Shown here: piece after piece, positions 36,405-45,834 of the stretch
How positions within the stretch are numbered: position 1 is the first letter of the stretch
How the letters are laid out: each line of letters starts with the position of its first letter
Assembly: GCA_024707265.1 (NCBI GenBank)
Contig: JANQAB010000010.1
Coordinates: 372,001 to 436,000 of the forward strand
Source of the DNA: Sporocytophaga sp.
Lineage (GTDB): Bacteria > Bacteroidota > Bacteroidia > Cytophagales > Cytophagaceae
DNA: 64,000 nucleotides
Direction: 5' to 3'
Translations under genes and position numbers: made by a program
The notes under the pieces: model-generated
The model's database searches: none
Told to the model about the DNA's origin: nothing
The model's input: only the letters and a program-made list of their open reading frames with translations

Positions 36405-36736
36405 CTTTTGTCTGATTTTCTGGAACTTATATTTGTATATTTTTAACAGTGATTTTGCGGATGGTATCACCATTATATTCTATCTATATGCAAAATGATT
36501 ATTTTTTGGATATTCTCAAAACGTTGAACATTAAGAATTTCAGAATATTACCATTGATATTGAATACATTCTAAATCATTTTTTACAATTCATTTCAAGC
36601 ACAAGTCCTCTTATATCTGGAAATAATTACAATTATAGAATCTTCGCATTAACCAAAAGTCAGAAACAAAGTTTCAATATAAAGTACATATTATCAACCT
36701 CTTATTCTGGTTAACGATCGGTGGTAATTAATCAAT

Positions 36737-37699
36737 ATGATAGGACCTGCTAAAGACATACTAATGGGAATTGCTATTGGAGAAGCTCTTGGAGTCCCTT
36801 TTGAATCATCAGAAAGACCTGTTATGTTGAAATATCCTGTTGAAGATATAGTTGGATGTAAAGCTCACAGTCAACCAACAGGTACCTGGTCGCATAGCAG
36901 TGCTCTTACATTCTGCATGACTGAATCCATTATTAATGGCTATGATCTGGAAACTACAGCTATTAATTTTATCAGATGGAAAAATGAATCTCTAAGACAC
37001 ACCAAAGGATATATATTTGACCATCACAATACAACTGTTAAAGCTATATGCAGACTTGAAAAGCTAATGAATCAAAGTCAAGACGAAAATTTAAATATAT
37101 CTTCTTATTCATCAGACTTTGATATCAGTAATGGTTCTTTGATGAGAATTCTCCCCCTCCTCTATGTAATCAGAGACAAACCTACCAGATTCCAATTTGA
37201 TATCATTTGGGAAAGTTCAGCTCTAACTCATAATCATATCAGAGTTGCTATGTGTTGTATGATTTATCTGAAAGTTGCAGAGCATATTCTGAATGGCCTT
37301 GAAAAATCAGATGCTTATGAACAGACAAGGTTTGAAATAAAGGAGCTATGGGAGGTGATACATTTTGATGTAAATGAATTAAGATACTTCGAAAAGATAA
37401 TTCTATCCGATATCCGAACCTATCCTATCGATAGCTTAAGATCCGGAGTATATGTAATAGAAACGCTTGAGGCCTCCCTATGGTGTTTATTGAAGACAGA
37501 CTCATACAAAGATGCTGTACTTAAATCAATAAATCTCGGAGGCAATACCAGTACAACCGGAGCTATCACGGGTGGATTAGCAGGTTTGTATTATGGTTAT
37601 AACACTTTTCCCGATCACTGGATTAAAACCTTATCAAAGAGGAATTATATTGAGCAACTGGCAAATAGACTGGACTTAGCCTTTTCAAACAGGGTATGA
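36737..37699 (+). CDS. ADP-ribosylglycohydrolase family protein lacking metal-binding aspartates
   Basis: The 320-residue protein aligns along its length with ADP-ribosyl-(dinitrogen reductase) hydrolase-like proteins: GIAIGEALGVPFESSERP at the start, GTWSHSSALTFCMTESIINGYDL, DISNGSLMRILPL, ALTHNHIRVAMCC and NLGGNTSTTGAITGGLAGLYYG. In active members these sites read GDaLG, W(S/T)DDT/S and GGDtDT; here D is replaced by E, H-S and N/S. The dinuclear magnesium site should therefore be missing, and the protein is probably a pseudoenzyme or an ADP-ribose or ligand binder. It is monocistronic with an ATG start. Confidence 0.85.
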   Translation: MIGPAKDILMGIAIGEALGVPFESSERPVMLKYPVEDIVGCKAHSQPTGTWSHSSALTFCMTESIINGYDLETTAINFIRWKNESLRHTKGYIFDHHNTTVKAICRLEKLMNQSQDENLNISSYSSDFDISNGSLMRILPLLYVIRDKPTRFQFDIIWESSALTHNHIRVAMCCMIYLKVAEHILNGLEKSDAYEQTRFEIKELWEVIHFDVNELRYFEKIILSDIRTYPIDSLRSGVYVIETLEASLWCLLKTDSYKDAVLKSINLGGNTSTTGAITGGLAGLYYGYNTFPDHWIKTLSKRNYIEQLANRLDLAFSNRV

Positions 37700-37716
37700 A
37701 TTCCTTTAAACAAATG

Positions 37717-37941
37717 CTATTTAGATTGTGTGAGATTTTTTAACTCACTCCAGAGTGAATCATTTTGCGCTCTTAATAACTGGTTTTCTTCTGTTAGATT
37801 CTTAATCACACTAAATGAAGTATTACGAGTGCTTTCTTTTTCTTTCATACACTCTTCTGCTTTTAAATGCTCAGTTACTGCATAAGCAAAAACACCCAAC
37901 ACTGCAAAAATTATAATTACTAAAAGTGAATTCCTTTTCAT
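37717..37941 (-). CDS. Small membrane-anchored coiled-coil protein
   Basis: This 74-residue ORF has one N-terminal helix (LLVIIIFAVLGVFAYAV) and a polar tail, SVIKNLTEENQLLRAQNDSLWSELKNL, with leucine spacing of a short coiled coil. It starts with an ATG at 37941 and stops 17 bp from the convergent ADP-ribosylglycohydrolase-like gene. No family was recognised. Confidence 0.55.
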   Translation of the reverse strand: MKRNSLLVIIIFAVLGVFAYAVTEHLKAEECMKEKESTRNTSFSVIKNLTEENQLLRAQNDSLWSELKNLTQSK

Positions 37942-38029
37942 GACTTACATTTTTGATTCAAATGTATTTTAATTTTAACAAACCCCAAATTAAAAGTTAA
38001 GTTACTAATTTTAGTTTATAAATATGAGT

Positions 38030-39905
38030 TTAATTATTTTCCATATCAGTCAAAACTCCTACCATTCCACCACCAGGTGCCATCCATATCATAAAGGGTT
38101 TCCCACTTAAAATACTACCTTCTTCAACAGTAAGCATTTCCTGGTTTACTTTAGACTCAGGAATATCTTTATACAAAATATAATGGAATGATTTTTCTCC
38201 CAATTCAGACAAATCAATTTCAACAAATCTATCCTCTTCATTGGTCATGGCTCCAATAAACCATTGCTTACCTTTTTCTTCTTGCCAATACAATGTATTG
38301 TCCTACCTCTCCTTTCAAAAATTTTGTTTCATCCCATGAAGCTGGCACAATCTTTAAAAACTCTGAACCTTTCTGACCACCATAAGCATCAGGATGGTCA
38401 CATAGACTTTGCAAAGCACTTTCATAAACAACATACATGGCCAGCTGGCTGCATCTCGTCCCAATAGCCATTGGCTCCTGCCATACTGCCTTATGACTTT
38501 CAGCAGACACATTACGAAAAGCACCTGGAGTAAAATCCATAGGACCTGCAAGCATTCTCGTATAAGGTATTGTTACATGATGAGCAGGTAATGTATGAGA
38601 CCACTTATTATACTCCATCCCCCTCACTCCTTCATATGTAAGCAAATTAGGATAAGTTCTTGACAATCCGCTTGGCTTATGAGCTCCATGCATATTTACG
38701 AACAAACAATTATTCGCAGCATATGCTGTTACTTCAACATAAAAACGCACCATCTCCTGATCATCTCTATCCAAATAGTCCATTTTTATTCCCTTGATCC
38801 CCCATTGCTTGTATAAAGGAAAGGCCTCATGCATTTGCCTTTTTACACAATTCCAATTGAGCCATAAGAGGATGCCCACATTTCTTTCTTTTCCATACGC
38901 TATCAATTCAGAAAGATTGAGCTCGGGAATAGATTTGGTTATGTCTGCTTCAATATCATCATGTTTTCCATACCAACCTGCGTCAATCAATATGTATTCA
39001 AGGTTAAATGAGCTTGCAAAGTCAATATAATACTTTATAGTATCAGTATTCATGCCTCCTGATATACCATCCTTTTTCACTACCGCATTCGACCACCAGT
39101 CCCAGGCATATTTTCCGGGCTTTATCCAATCTTCAGCATTAACAATTTTTGAAGGAGGGTTTAAATGATATAACAAGTTTGATTCTATTAAATTTCCAGC
39201 ATGATCTCCAGTCATCACAACCCGCCAGGGAGTTTGAAATGTGCCGGTTTTCCTCACAGCGATAAGATCATCAGGGGTATGTGATAATGTACTAAAAATC
39301 GATTTAGTCTCTATATCACATTTAAAATAACTACCGGCATAATCTATGAGTGATGCTTCGGTGATAGCGAAAGCAAGTTCTTCATTCAGAACTAATAAAG
39401 GCAGAGCTATTAAACGCTCAGGTTCCAATTCTGAAATGCTCTGATTCTGATATGACTCTTCGTAATTAGTGGTAAACGAGTGAACATACATCGGCCAAAA
39501 AGACAGATCTGAAGGAATCGGAGAATAGCAATTGTGCTCATTAATAATGTGAAACTCATGTGCATCGCTTTGAGAAAATTTATAACAAAAAGCCAATCCT
39601 TCATTATATGCTCTTACGATGATATCGATATGGCATCTGCTATCCTGGCAATGCAAAATAATTTGATTGTATGCAGCTACAGCCTTACTGGATTTTCCGG
39701 AATAAAGATTATAATTCTCCCTGGAAGAAATACGTTCTGTACTTCTGATTTTTAAATGCTCTCCAATCCTGCCTTCAGTTGTATCAAAGCCACTAAGGCA
39801 GCATTTAAGGAATCTCTTCCTATTGTAATCACATAAAAGTAATACCCCAGTTTGTGATTCCTCAATATATATACTTACTCGCCCGTCGGGAGATTCCAGT
39901 TTCAT
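38030..39905 (-). CDS. Glycoside hydrolase family 97 protein (apparent frameshift)
   Basis: The 624-residue reconstruction has the GH97 order: an N-terminal beta domain (SPDGRVSIYI), a TIM barrel with KYAWDWWSN, YILIDAGWYG, GIKGIKMDYLDRDDQEMV and LTYEGVRGMEYNKW, and a C-terminal beta domain. The aspartate in KMDYLDRDD matches the nucleophile of retaining, alpha-galactosidase-like GH97 members. The last 86 residues are shifted at an A5 run in gene sense (plus 38273-38277); four A give ARRKGKQWFIGAM. Unlike most GH97 proteins no signal peptide is visible, so it may be cytoplasmic or its N-terminus may be wrongly placed. Confidence 0.85.
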
Positions 39906-39932
39906 GACTATTTAGATTAGTATAAATAAAAT

Positions 39933-40730
39933 CTATTCAAGTTTTAATACCCCGAACATATAAGTTTCCGCCCTTGTATTGCATTTATAGACGATGAATT
40001 CTGATTCATTTTTTTTAATTATTTCAGAAATCTTAATAATTCCTATATAATCGGTCATATCCACAATATCCCTTTTCTCATTGCCTTGTTCATCAATCGT
40101 ACAAACCACAGTCATAGCATAGTTGGAATTTTTAAAATGTAAAATCTTCTTTTGTCCTGGAATATTTTTATTGTCATCTGAAAATATTAATCTGATCTTT
40201 CCATCCTTCACAGATTTAACGTATGAGCAATATGGAATAAGACTTTCCTTTCCATCCTGCTTTTTTCTTACTACCACATGACGTTTAATTTTTCCCTCTT
40301 TATCCAGTTCAACTATGAGTATATCTCTATAGTAAGTAGTATATCCTGCATTTCCGGTATAAACAGAACCTGTTCCATAATTTGAAAAATATGCATAAGT
40401 ATTGTAACTACTATTTGAAATATCTTCAGAGAAGATATAACATTTGCCATCATCAGTTACAGTTATATCCTGCAATAGAAAATCAGCAGAAATCACATAA
40501 CTATCTTTTTTACCTTCAACATCAATAAATTCAGGGCCAAAATCATTGGTTATAATTTTTAGTTTAAATGACTCTACAGCATAAATCCCATGTTCTGTTA
40601 ATGTTTCAAGAGTTCTGATCATTCCGGTTATTGGTTCTTGCTGCATTTCCCCCCATCTAACTTTCTGACCAAATGAATCAAACTGCCAAAAAGTACATGA
40701 TACAAGAAGTAAAATAATCCGACGATTCAT
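39933..40730 (-). CDS. Exported protein of unknown function
   Basis: The 265-residue protein starts with a signal peptide (IILLLVSCTFWQFDSFGQ) and continues as a mostly beta-structured protein: FKLKIITNDFGPEFIDVEGKKDSYVIS, DITVTDDGKCYIFSED, DILIVELDKEGKIKRHVVVRKKQDGK, NYAMTVVCTIDEQGN. The repeating pattern of strands resembles a beta-propeller but no family was named. It ends 27 bp from the GH97 start on the same strand; cotranscription is possible. Confidence 0.65.
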   Translation of the reverse strand: MNRRIILLLVSCTFWQFDSFGQKVRWGEMQQEPITGMIRTLETLTEHGIYAVESFKLKIITNDFGPEFIDVEGKKDSYVISADFLLQDITVTDDGKCYIFSEDISNSSYNTYAYFSNYGTGSVYTGNAGYTTYYRDILIVELDKEGKIKRHVVVRKKQDGKESLIPYCSYVKSVKDGKIRLIFSDDNKNIPGQKKILHFKNSNYAMTVVCTIDEQGNEKRDIVDMTDYIGIIKISEIIKKNESEFIVYKCNTRAETYMFGVLKLE

Positions 40731-40866
40731 AAAATTTTAAAAATATTTAAAGCTAATAAAGTATGTAAGGAAGGCAATATCCACCCTGTGTACAAAAATA
40801 TTTCAATTTTTTCATCCTTTCACAATAAAGCCACGTATAAATTCGATAAACACAAATTCCGGAATT

Positions 40867-41235
40867 ATGAGGAAAATTTATACGCTTTTAATCGTAATTG
40901 CTGTGGTTCTTTCATCCTGTATTACAGGAGGTAAAAACAAAATGAGCCACAAAAAAGCATCTTCCTCGGGTGCGGTAGCTTCTGAGAGTAGCAAATCATC
41001 GAATAAAAAAGTAAGGGCCAATTATCGTTCTAATAAATTTCATCCAAGTGCATCAACTTATGAAAAAGTTGAAGACCCTACACTTCGCGCGCATAAAGAT
41101 TTAAAGGAATCCAGGAAATACAAAAAATATGAAGCTAAGAGAAAAGGCTCTCAGGCTCAATACCTGAATACTTTAAATAAAACGAACAAATACAAGGATT
41201 CTAAAGTAAACAACGGGAAGTTCAGTTTTTATTAA
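40867..41235 (+). CDS. Small basic lipoprotein
   Basis: The 122-residue protein has a lipoprotein signal (IYTLLIVIAVVLSSC, lipobox Cys at about residue 18) and a strongly basic Ser/Lys-rich mature part (KSSNKKVRANYRSNKF, RKYKKYEAKRKGSQAQY). No family was recognised. It lies 13 bp upstream of the porP/sprF-like gene and probably opens the surface-protein operon, so it may be an outer-membrane accessory of the secretion or gliding machinery; that is inference. Confidence 0.65.
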   Translation: MRKIYTLLIVIAVVLSSCITGGKNKMSHKKASSSGAVASESSKSSNKKVRANYRSNKFHPSASTYEKVEDPTLRAHKDLKESRKYKKYEAKRKGSQAQYLNTLNKTNKYKDSKVNNGKFSFY

Positions 41236-41248
41236 CAGATTAAATTGA

Positions 41249-42349
41249 ATGAATAAATTATACAATATGAGAAATAAGGTAACAGTCAGCATTATTATGC
41301 TGGGCCTCTTATTTTTTACATATACAGGGGCCTGGGCTCAGGACATTCAGTTTAGTCAGTTTTATAATGTGCCCCTGTTTATAAGCCCGGCATTTGCAGG
41401 AAGTGTGCATCAACCAAGAGCTACAATCCATCAGCGATTGCAGTGGCCAAAGCTCGATGGTAAATATATTACTTCATTTGCTTCATTCGACACTTACTCA
41501 CCAAAATACAATAGTGGTTTTGGTGTATATGCATTAAAAGACTGGCAAGGATCCAATACTATCAGTTCTACTGAAATCGGATTTCAATATAGCTATGAAT
41601 TGCACATCAATAGTCAGCTTGTTTTCAGACCAGGTTTACAACTTGCAATGATTTCAAGGTATATAGATTATGCTGACCTGAGATTTCCTATTCAGTTTAA
41701 TGATGAACAGGGCTTCTTTGATCCAAATAACAACTATGCAGGAGTTCCCCGAAAATCATTTGCAGACATATCTGCCGGAGGTGTGTTTTATTCAAAAAAC
41801 TTGTGGTTAGGTTTTTCAACCCATCACATAAACACTCCTAACCAAAGCTTTTATGGAGATATAAGCAGATTACCTGCAAAGTTTGCTGTTCTAGGCGGTT
41901 ATAAATTTCTCTTCAGCAATGATAAGAAAAAATATTACACAGATGACGACAATGAAATAAGCCTTACTCCTACCTTCCACTATAAATCTCAAGGAAAATC
42001 TGATCAGTTTGACCTTGGTCTATATGGAGTGTATAATCAGCTTCTTGCCGGTGGATGGTATAGAGGTATACCGTTTAAAAGATATGAACACCGATTCCAG
42101 AATAATGAGTCAGTTGTAATATTCCTAGGATTCAAAACAGCTATCGGACTAAAGTTTGGCTATAGCTATGATTTTACTGTTTCTAAACTTGCTATAGCAA
42201 GAACAGGGGGATCTCATGAGTTTAACCTTACTTATTTATTCACCAAAAAAATTAAAGAAGAAAAAACCGATGCGTCGTATGCCATGCCCAAGCTTTTAAT
42301 ACTTGGGCATATTTATTTATTATCAAATGAATTTCAGTTTCTATTTTAA
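41249..42349 (+). CDS. PorP/SprF family outer-membrane protein
   Basis: The 366-residue protein has a signal peptide (IIMLGLLFFTYTGAWAQ) and then the family start DIQFSQFYNVPLFISPAFAGS. Beta-barrel segments follow (GFGVYALKDWQGSNTISSTEIGF-type pattern, FRPGLQLAMIS, GFSTHHINTPNQSF, SHEFNLTYLF). PorP/SprF proteins are outer-membrane components associated with type IX secretion; SprF is needed for export of the SprB gliding adhesin in Flavobacterium. The genes downstream end in a giant T9SS-sorted adhesin, which fits that partnership. The last residues overlap the next start and contain a perfect hairpin. Confidence 0.9.
   Translation: MNKLYNMRNKVTVSIIMLGLLFFTYTGAWAQDIQFSQFYNVPLFISPAFAGSVHQPRATIHQRLQWPKLDGKYITSFASFDTYSPKYNSGFGVYALKDWQGSNTISSTEIGFQYSYELHINSQLVFRPGLQLAMISRYIDYADLRFPIQFNDEQGFFDPNNNYAGVPRKSFADISAGGVFYSKNLWLGFSTHHINTPNQSFYGDISRLPAKFAVLGGYKFLFSNDKKKYYTDDDNEISLTPTFHYKSQGKSDQFDLGLYGVYNQLLAGGWYRGIPFKRYEHRFQNNESVVIFLGFKTAIGLKFGYSYDFTVSKLAIARTGGSHEFNLTYLFTKKIKEEKTDASYAMPKLLILGHIYLLSNEFQFLF
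42284..42310 (+). terminator. Hairpin at the 3' end of the porP/sprF-like gene
   Basis: ATGCCCAAG and CTTGGGCAT form a perfect 9-bp stem with a 9-nt loop, followed by ATTTATTTATT. It sits within the last codons of the porP-like gene and just before the next ATG at 42327. It may attenuate transcription or stabilise the upstream message; the T-run is interrupted. Confidence 0.5.
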
Positions 42350-43949
42350 AGAGTTTTTACTTCTTAGTTATTTTGTCTGTTATCTTTCAACTGGTATGGC
42401 TCAAAAAAAAGAGCCTGCTGTATCTGGAAAAGACTTACAAACACTTGAACACCAGGCGAGCAATTATTTTTTGCTTGAAAAATATAGCTTGGCAGAGCCA
42501 TTATACTTTAAATTGGATTCACTGAAACCAAATACTCCTGACTATTGCTATAAGCTTGGAGTTTGTTATATCTATAATAACAAGGAAGGCATAGCGCTTC
42601 CTATATTCGAAGCAGGATTAAAAAAGGCTACCTTATACCCTAAAGCTCTGCTCTATTATACTGCAAAGGCATATCATCTCAATCATAAGTTTGATGAAGC
42701 CATCAAATATTATGAACGTTATAAAGGCTTTGTGAATAAAGAAGGTGACAAATCCAAAATTACAATCATTGCTAACCTCAACAGACAAATTGAGATGTGC
42801 AGAAATGGGAAAGATCTGATAAAAAATCCTCTCCCTCTGGAAGTTTTTAACTTAGGACCGGAAATTAATTCTCAGTATCCTGATTATGGCCCTGTAGTAA
42901 CGGCCGACGAGGAACAGGTTATTTTCACTTCTAACAGACCGAATACAACAGGTGGACAAAAAACTGAAGACGGAATTTTCTTTGAGGATATTTACATTTC
43001 CCGAAAGACCACAAACGGATGGTCCCCGGCAGTGCAGATGACAGAGTTGAATACGCAAGGCCATGATGCCAGTAAAGGTATAAATCCCAATGGGGAAAAG
43101 ATGATTATATATCGTTATGGAAAAGACAAACTTCTATCTTCTGCTTCCGGAGATCTATATTTATCTGAGCATAAAAATGGCAACTGGCAGAAAGCAGAAA
43201 GAATGTCAGATAAAATCAATTCTCCGGGATGGGAGCCTTCTGCAAGTTTACCGGACGATGACAGAATCATATACTTTGTAAGTAACAGACAAGGTGGCTT
43301 TGGAGGTACTGATATTTACAGCATTAAAAAACTTCCAAACGGAGAATGGGCTGAGCCCTGGAATCTTGGCCCCGGAATTAATACACCCTATGATGAAGAT
43401 TCACCATTTATTTCACCGGATGGCAAAACATTATACTTTAGTTCGACAGGCCATCGTTCAATGGGCGGTTATGATATCTTTATAACAAGGTTTGATGAAA
43501 CGAAAAAGCAATGGACCTCTCCTGAAAATGTAGGCTATCCAATAAGCACCGCTCAGGATGATTTATATTTTAGCTGGTCTGCCGACGGATCCAGAATATA
43601 TTTCTCAAGTGTAAGGCCGGGAGGATATGGTGACAAAGATATTTATTATGCTTCCATTAAGAAAATTAATAATAATGTTCTGATTTTAAAGGGAAAAATT
43701 ATAGATGCCAAAGATCAGAAACCGTTAGAAGCAATAATCAGAATAAGTGATCCGGAAACCAACGAAACAATTACAAACGTAACCACGAACAGCAATACTG
43801 GCAAGTATCTTGCCGTACTGCAAACAGGAAAAAAGTATAGAATTACATTTGAATCAACTAATTTCCATATAATTACCGAAAATATTGATTTATCCGGGCC
43901 AGTTAACTCAACAGAACTCGAAAAAAATATAATACTTGAAAAGTATTAA
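42327..43949 (+). CDS. Exported TPR and PD40/WD40-like repeat protein
   Basis: From the ATG at 42327 (540 residues) there is a signal peptide, then TPR-like helices (YKLGVCYIYNNKEGIALPIFEAGLKKA, YYTAKAYHLNHKFDEAIKYYERY). A beta-propeller of PD40 repeats follows (YGPVVTADEEQVIFTSNRPNTTGG, EPSASLPDDDRIIYFVSNR, DSPFISPDGKTLYFSSTG, LYFSWSADGSRIYFSS), and a C-terminal carboxypeptidase-regulatory-like domain (LKGKIIDAKDQKPLEAII). The layout resembles OmpA-type PorE/SprE-associated proteins but lacks an OmpA peptidoglycan domain. It is likely periplasmic and linked to the adjacent PorP/SprF and adhesin. Confidence 0.85.
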   Translation: MNFSFYFKEFLLLSYFVCYLSTGMAQKKEPAVSGKDLQTLEHQASNYFLLEKYSLAEPLYFKLDSLKPNTPDYCYKLGVCYIYNNKEGIALPIFEAGLKKATLYPKALLYYTAKAYHLNHKFDEAIKYYERYKGFVNKEGDKSKITIIANLNRQIEMCRNGKDLIKNPLPLEVFNLGPEINSQYPDYGPVVTADEEQVIFTSNRPNTTGGQKTEDGIFFEDIYISRKTTNGWSPAVQMTELNTQGHDASKGINPNGEKMIIYRYGKDKLLSSASGDLYLSEHKNGNWQKAERMSDKINSPGWEPSASLPDDDRIIYFVSNRQGGFGGTDIYSIKKLPNGEWAEPWNLGPGINTPYDEDSPFISPDGKTLYFSSTGHRSMGGYDIFITRFDETKKQWTSPENVGYPISTAQDDLYFSWSADGSRIYFSSVRPGGYGDKDIYYASIKKINNNVLILKGKIIDAKDQKPLEAIIRISDPETNETITNVTTNSNTGKYLAVLQTGKKYRITFESTNFHIITENIDLSGPVNSTELEKNIILEKY

Positions 43950-44002
43950 GTTAATTATGTTAAATTTAAGGTATTAAAAGAAAAACAATCGGAATTTAAG
44001 CA

Positions 44003-45625
44003 ATGAAGTGCCGAAGATACATTCAGGGATTAAGCATTTATTTATTTTTATGGATCCCCTTTATTACCAACGGGCAATTTAATCATGTTGGAGAAGAATA
44101 TAAAGAAGTTGAAGCGCATGCTAAAGAACTAATGATAAATGAGCAGTATTATCTTGCTCTACCCATTTATCATTACCTAGACAGTCTTCTTCCCAATAAT
44201 CCCAAATACATTTATCCATTAGGAGTTTGCTACCTGAACAAAGTTGAAGAAGCAAAAGCACTTAGCTATTTTGAAAAATGCCTGAAAGAACCATCTAAAT
44301 ATCCGGATAGACTTTATTATTATACAGGAAAAGCATATCATTTACAATTGGAATTTGATAAGGCTCTTGCCAGTTATGAAGTATATAAGACACTTCTAGT
44401 TAAAGCAAAGAAAAAAAGCAATAAAGCTCTTTTAAAAGAAGTATATAGAGAAATTGAGATGTGTCATAATGGAAAAGAGCTCATTGCCAAGCCTCTGGAC
44501 ATTACAATTACTAATCTTGGGAGTTCAATTAACTCCCCTTTTCCCGAACATGGCCCTATCTTGTCTGCTGACGAAAGTGTATTGATTTTCACCTCCGGAA
44601 GGTCCACGACAACCGGTGGGAACATTGATAAGGTAGATGGTCAGTATTTCGAAGATATTTACATTTCACACAAAACCGATTCTGGCTGGAGCACACCTGT
44701 AAGCATTGGGGACAGCATCAATACATCTGAACATGATGCCAGTATTTCACTGTCAGCTGATGGGCAAAAACTTTTACTATACAAATCTGAAAAAGAATAT
44801 TTTGGTTTAAGCACTCAGGGTAATCTGTATGTAAGTGAATTAAAGGGTATTCATTGGACTAAACCTGTAAAGTTGCCTTCTCAAATCTGTACTAAAAACT
44901 GGGAACCAAGTGCAAGTATTTCAGCTGATGAAAAGTTTATGATTTTCTCAAGTAACCGTCCTGGAGGATTTGGAGGTCTTGATTTATATATTGTTAAAAA
45001 ACTCCCAAATGGCCAGTGGGCCCTTCCAATGAACCTTGGAGGAGTGATCAATTCGCCCTACGATGAGGATGCCCCCTTTATTCACCATGATGGTAAAACA
45101 TTATATTTCAGCTCTAATGGGCATAAAAGTATGGGAGGATTTGACATCTTTATGTCAAAATTTGATTTATCAACCTTCAACTGGAATGAACCGGAAAATA
45201 TTGGTTACCCCATAAGTACTGCTCATGATGATATGCATTTTTCATGGACAGCTGATGGTAAAAAAATTTACTTCTCCACAACTCGCCCGGAAGGCTTCGG
45301 AGACCGGGATATTTATTACTCTGAAGTATATAAAGAGGCCGCTAAATTGGTGGTTTTAAAAGGAATCATTTCAGACTCATTAACATCAATGCCTTTAGAT
45401 GCAACTATAAAAGTATTAGATAGTAATAACAATGAAGTAATCGGAATTTTCAATTCGAACAGTTCCACTGGTAAATATATCGTCATCCTTCCTGAAGGAA
45501 AAAATTACAACTTTTCAATCACTAGTCAAAACTACAATGTGTGTGCTGACGTTTTAAATTTTTCTAACCTTGAAAAATTCGAAGAAATAGAAAAAAATAT
45601 AAAATTGTGTCCTAAATATAAGTAA
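44003..45625 (+). CDS. Tandem paralogue: exported TPR and PD40 repeat protein
   Basis: This 540-residue protein repeats the architecture of its upstream neighbour almost segment by segment: a signal peptide, TPR-like helices (YPLGVCYLNKVEEAKALSYFEKCL, YYTGKAYHLQLEFDKALASYEVY), PD40 repeats (GPILSADESVLIFTSGRSTTTGG, EPSASISADEKFMIFSSNRPGG, DAPFIHHDGKTLYFSSNG) and a C-terminal regulatory-like domain. Equal length and colinearity show a tandem duplication followed by divergence. A long hairpin overlaps its stop codon. It probably works with the PorP/SprF-like protein in assembling the giant adhesin. Confidence 0.85.
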   Translation: MKCRRYIQGLSIYLFLWIPFITNGQFNHVGEEYKEVEAHAKELMINEQYYLALPIYHYLDSLLPNNPKYIYPLGVCYLNKVEEAKALSYFEKCLKEPSKYPDRLYYYTGKAYHLQLEFDKALASYEVYKTLLVKAKKKSNKALLKEVYREIEMCHNGKELIAKPLDITITNLGSSINSPFPEHGPILSADESVLIFTSGRSTTTGGNIDKVDGQYFEDIYISHKTDSGWSTPVSIGDSINTSEHDASISLSADGQKLLLYKSEKEYFGLSTQGNLYVSELKGIHWTKPVKLPSQICTKNWEPSASISADEKFMIFSSNRPGGFGGLDLYIVKKLPNGQWALPMNLGGVINSPYDEDAPFIHHDGKTLYFSSNGHKSMGGFDIFMSKFDLSTFNWNEPENIGYPISTAHDDMHFSWTADGKKIYFSTTRPEGFGDRDIYYSEVYKEAAKLVVLKGIISDSLTSMPLDATIKVLDSNNNEVIGIFNSNSSTGKYIVILPEGKNYNFSITSQNYNVCADVLNFSNLEKFEEIEKNIKLCPKYK

Positions 45626-45640
45626 TTAGGGCACAATTTT
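45601..45640 (+). terminator. Long hairpin overlapping the stop of the second PD40 gene
   Basis: AAAATTGTG (45601) pairs with CACAATTTT (45632), extended by CCTAA/TTAGG inside. A T7 run occurs about 10 nt further on. It may end or attenuate the upstream operon before the giant gene. Confidence 0.55.
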
Positions 45641-45834
45641 CCTGTACATTTTTTTGACTTTTCCCTCCTGAAAAAAAATTAGATTAATTATTTATTTTAT
45701 TAGACAAAACAACTATAGATTCTGAAATCCGTAAAAGGCTGTAATAACTGTGTCTAAATTATCGATACAGATTATTAAAATGACTTAAGAAGATATTAAA
45801 GGATCTATAAATTGTCAAACAAAATACTACTACA

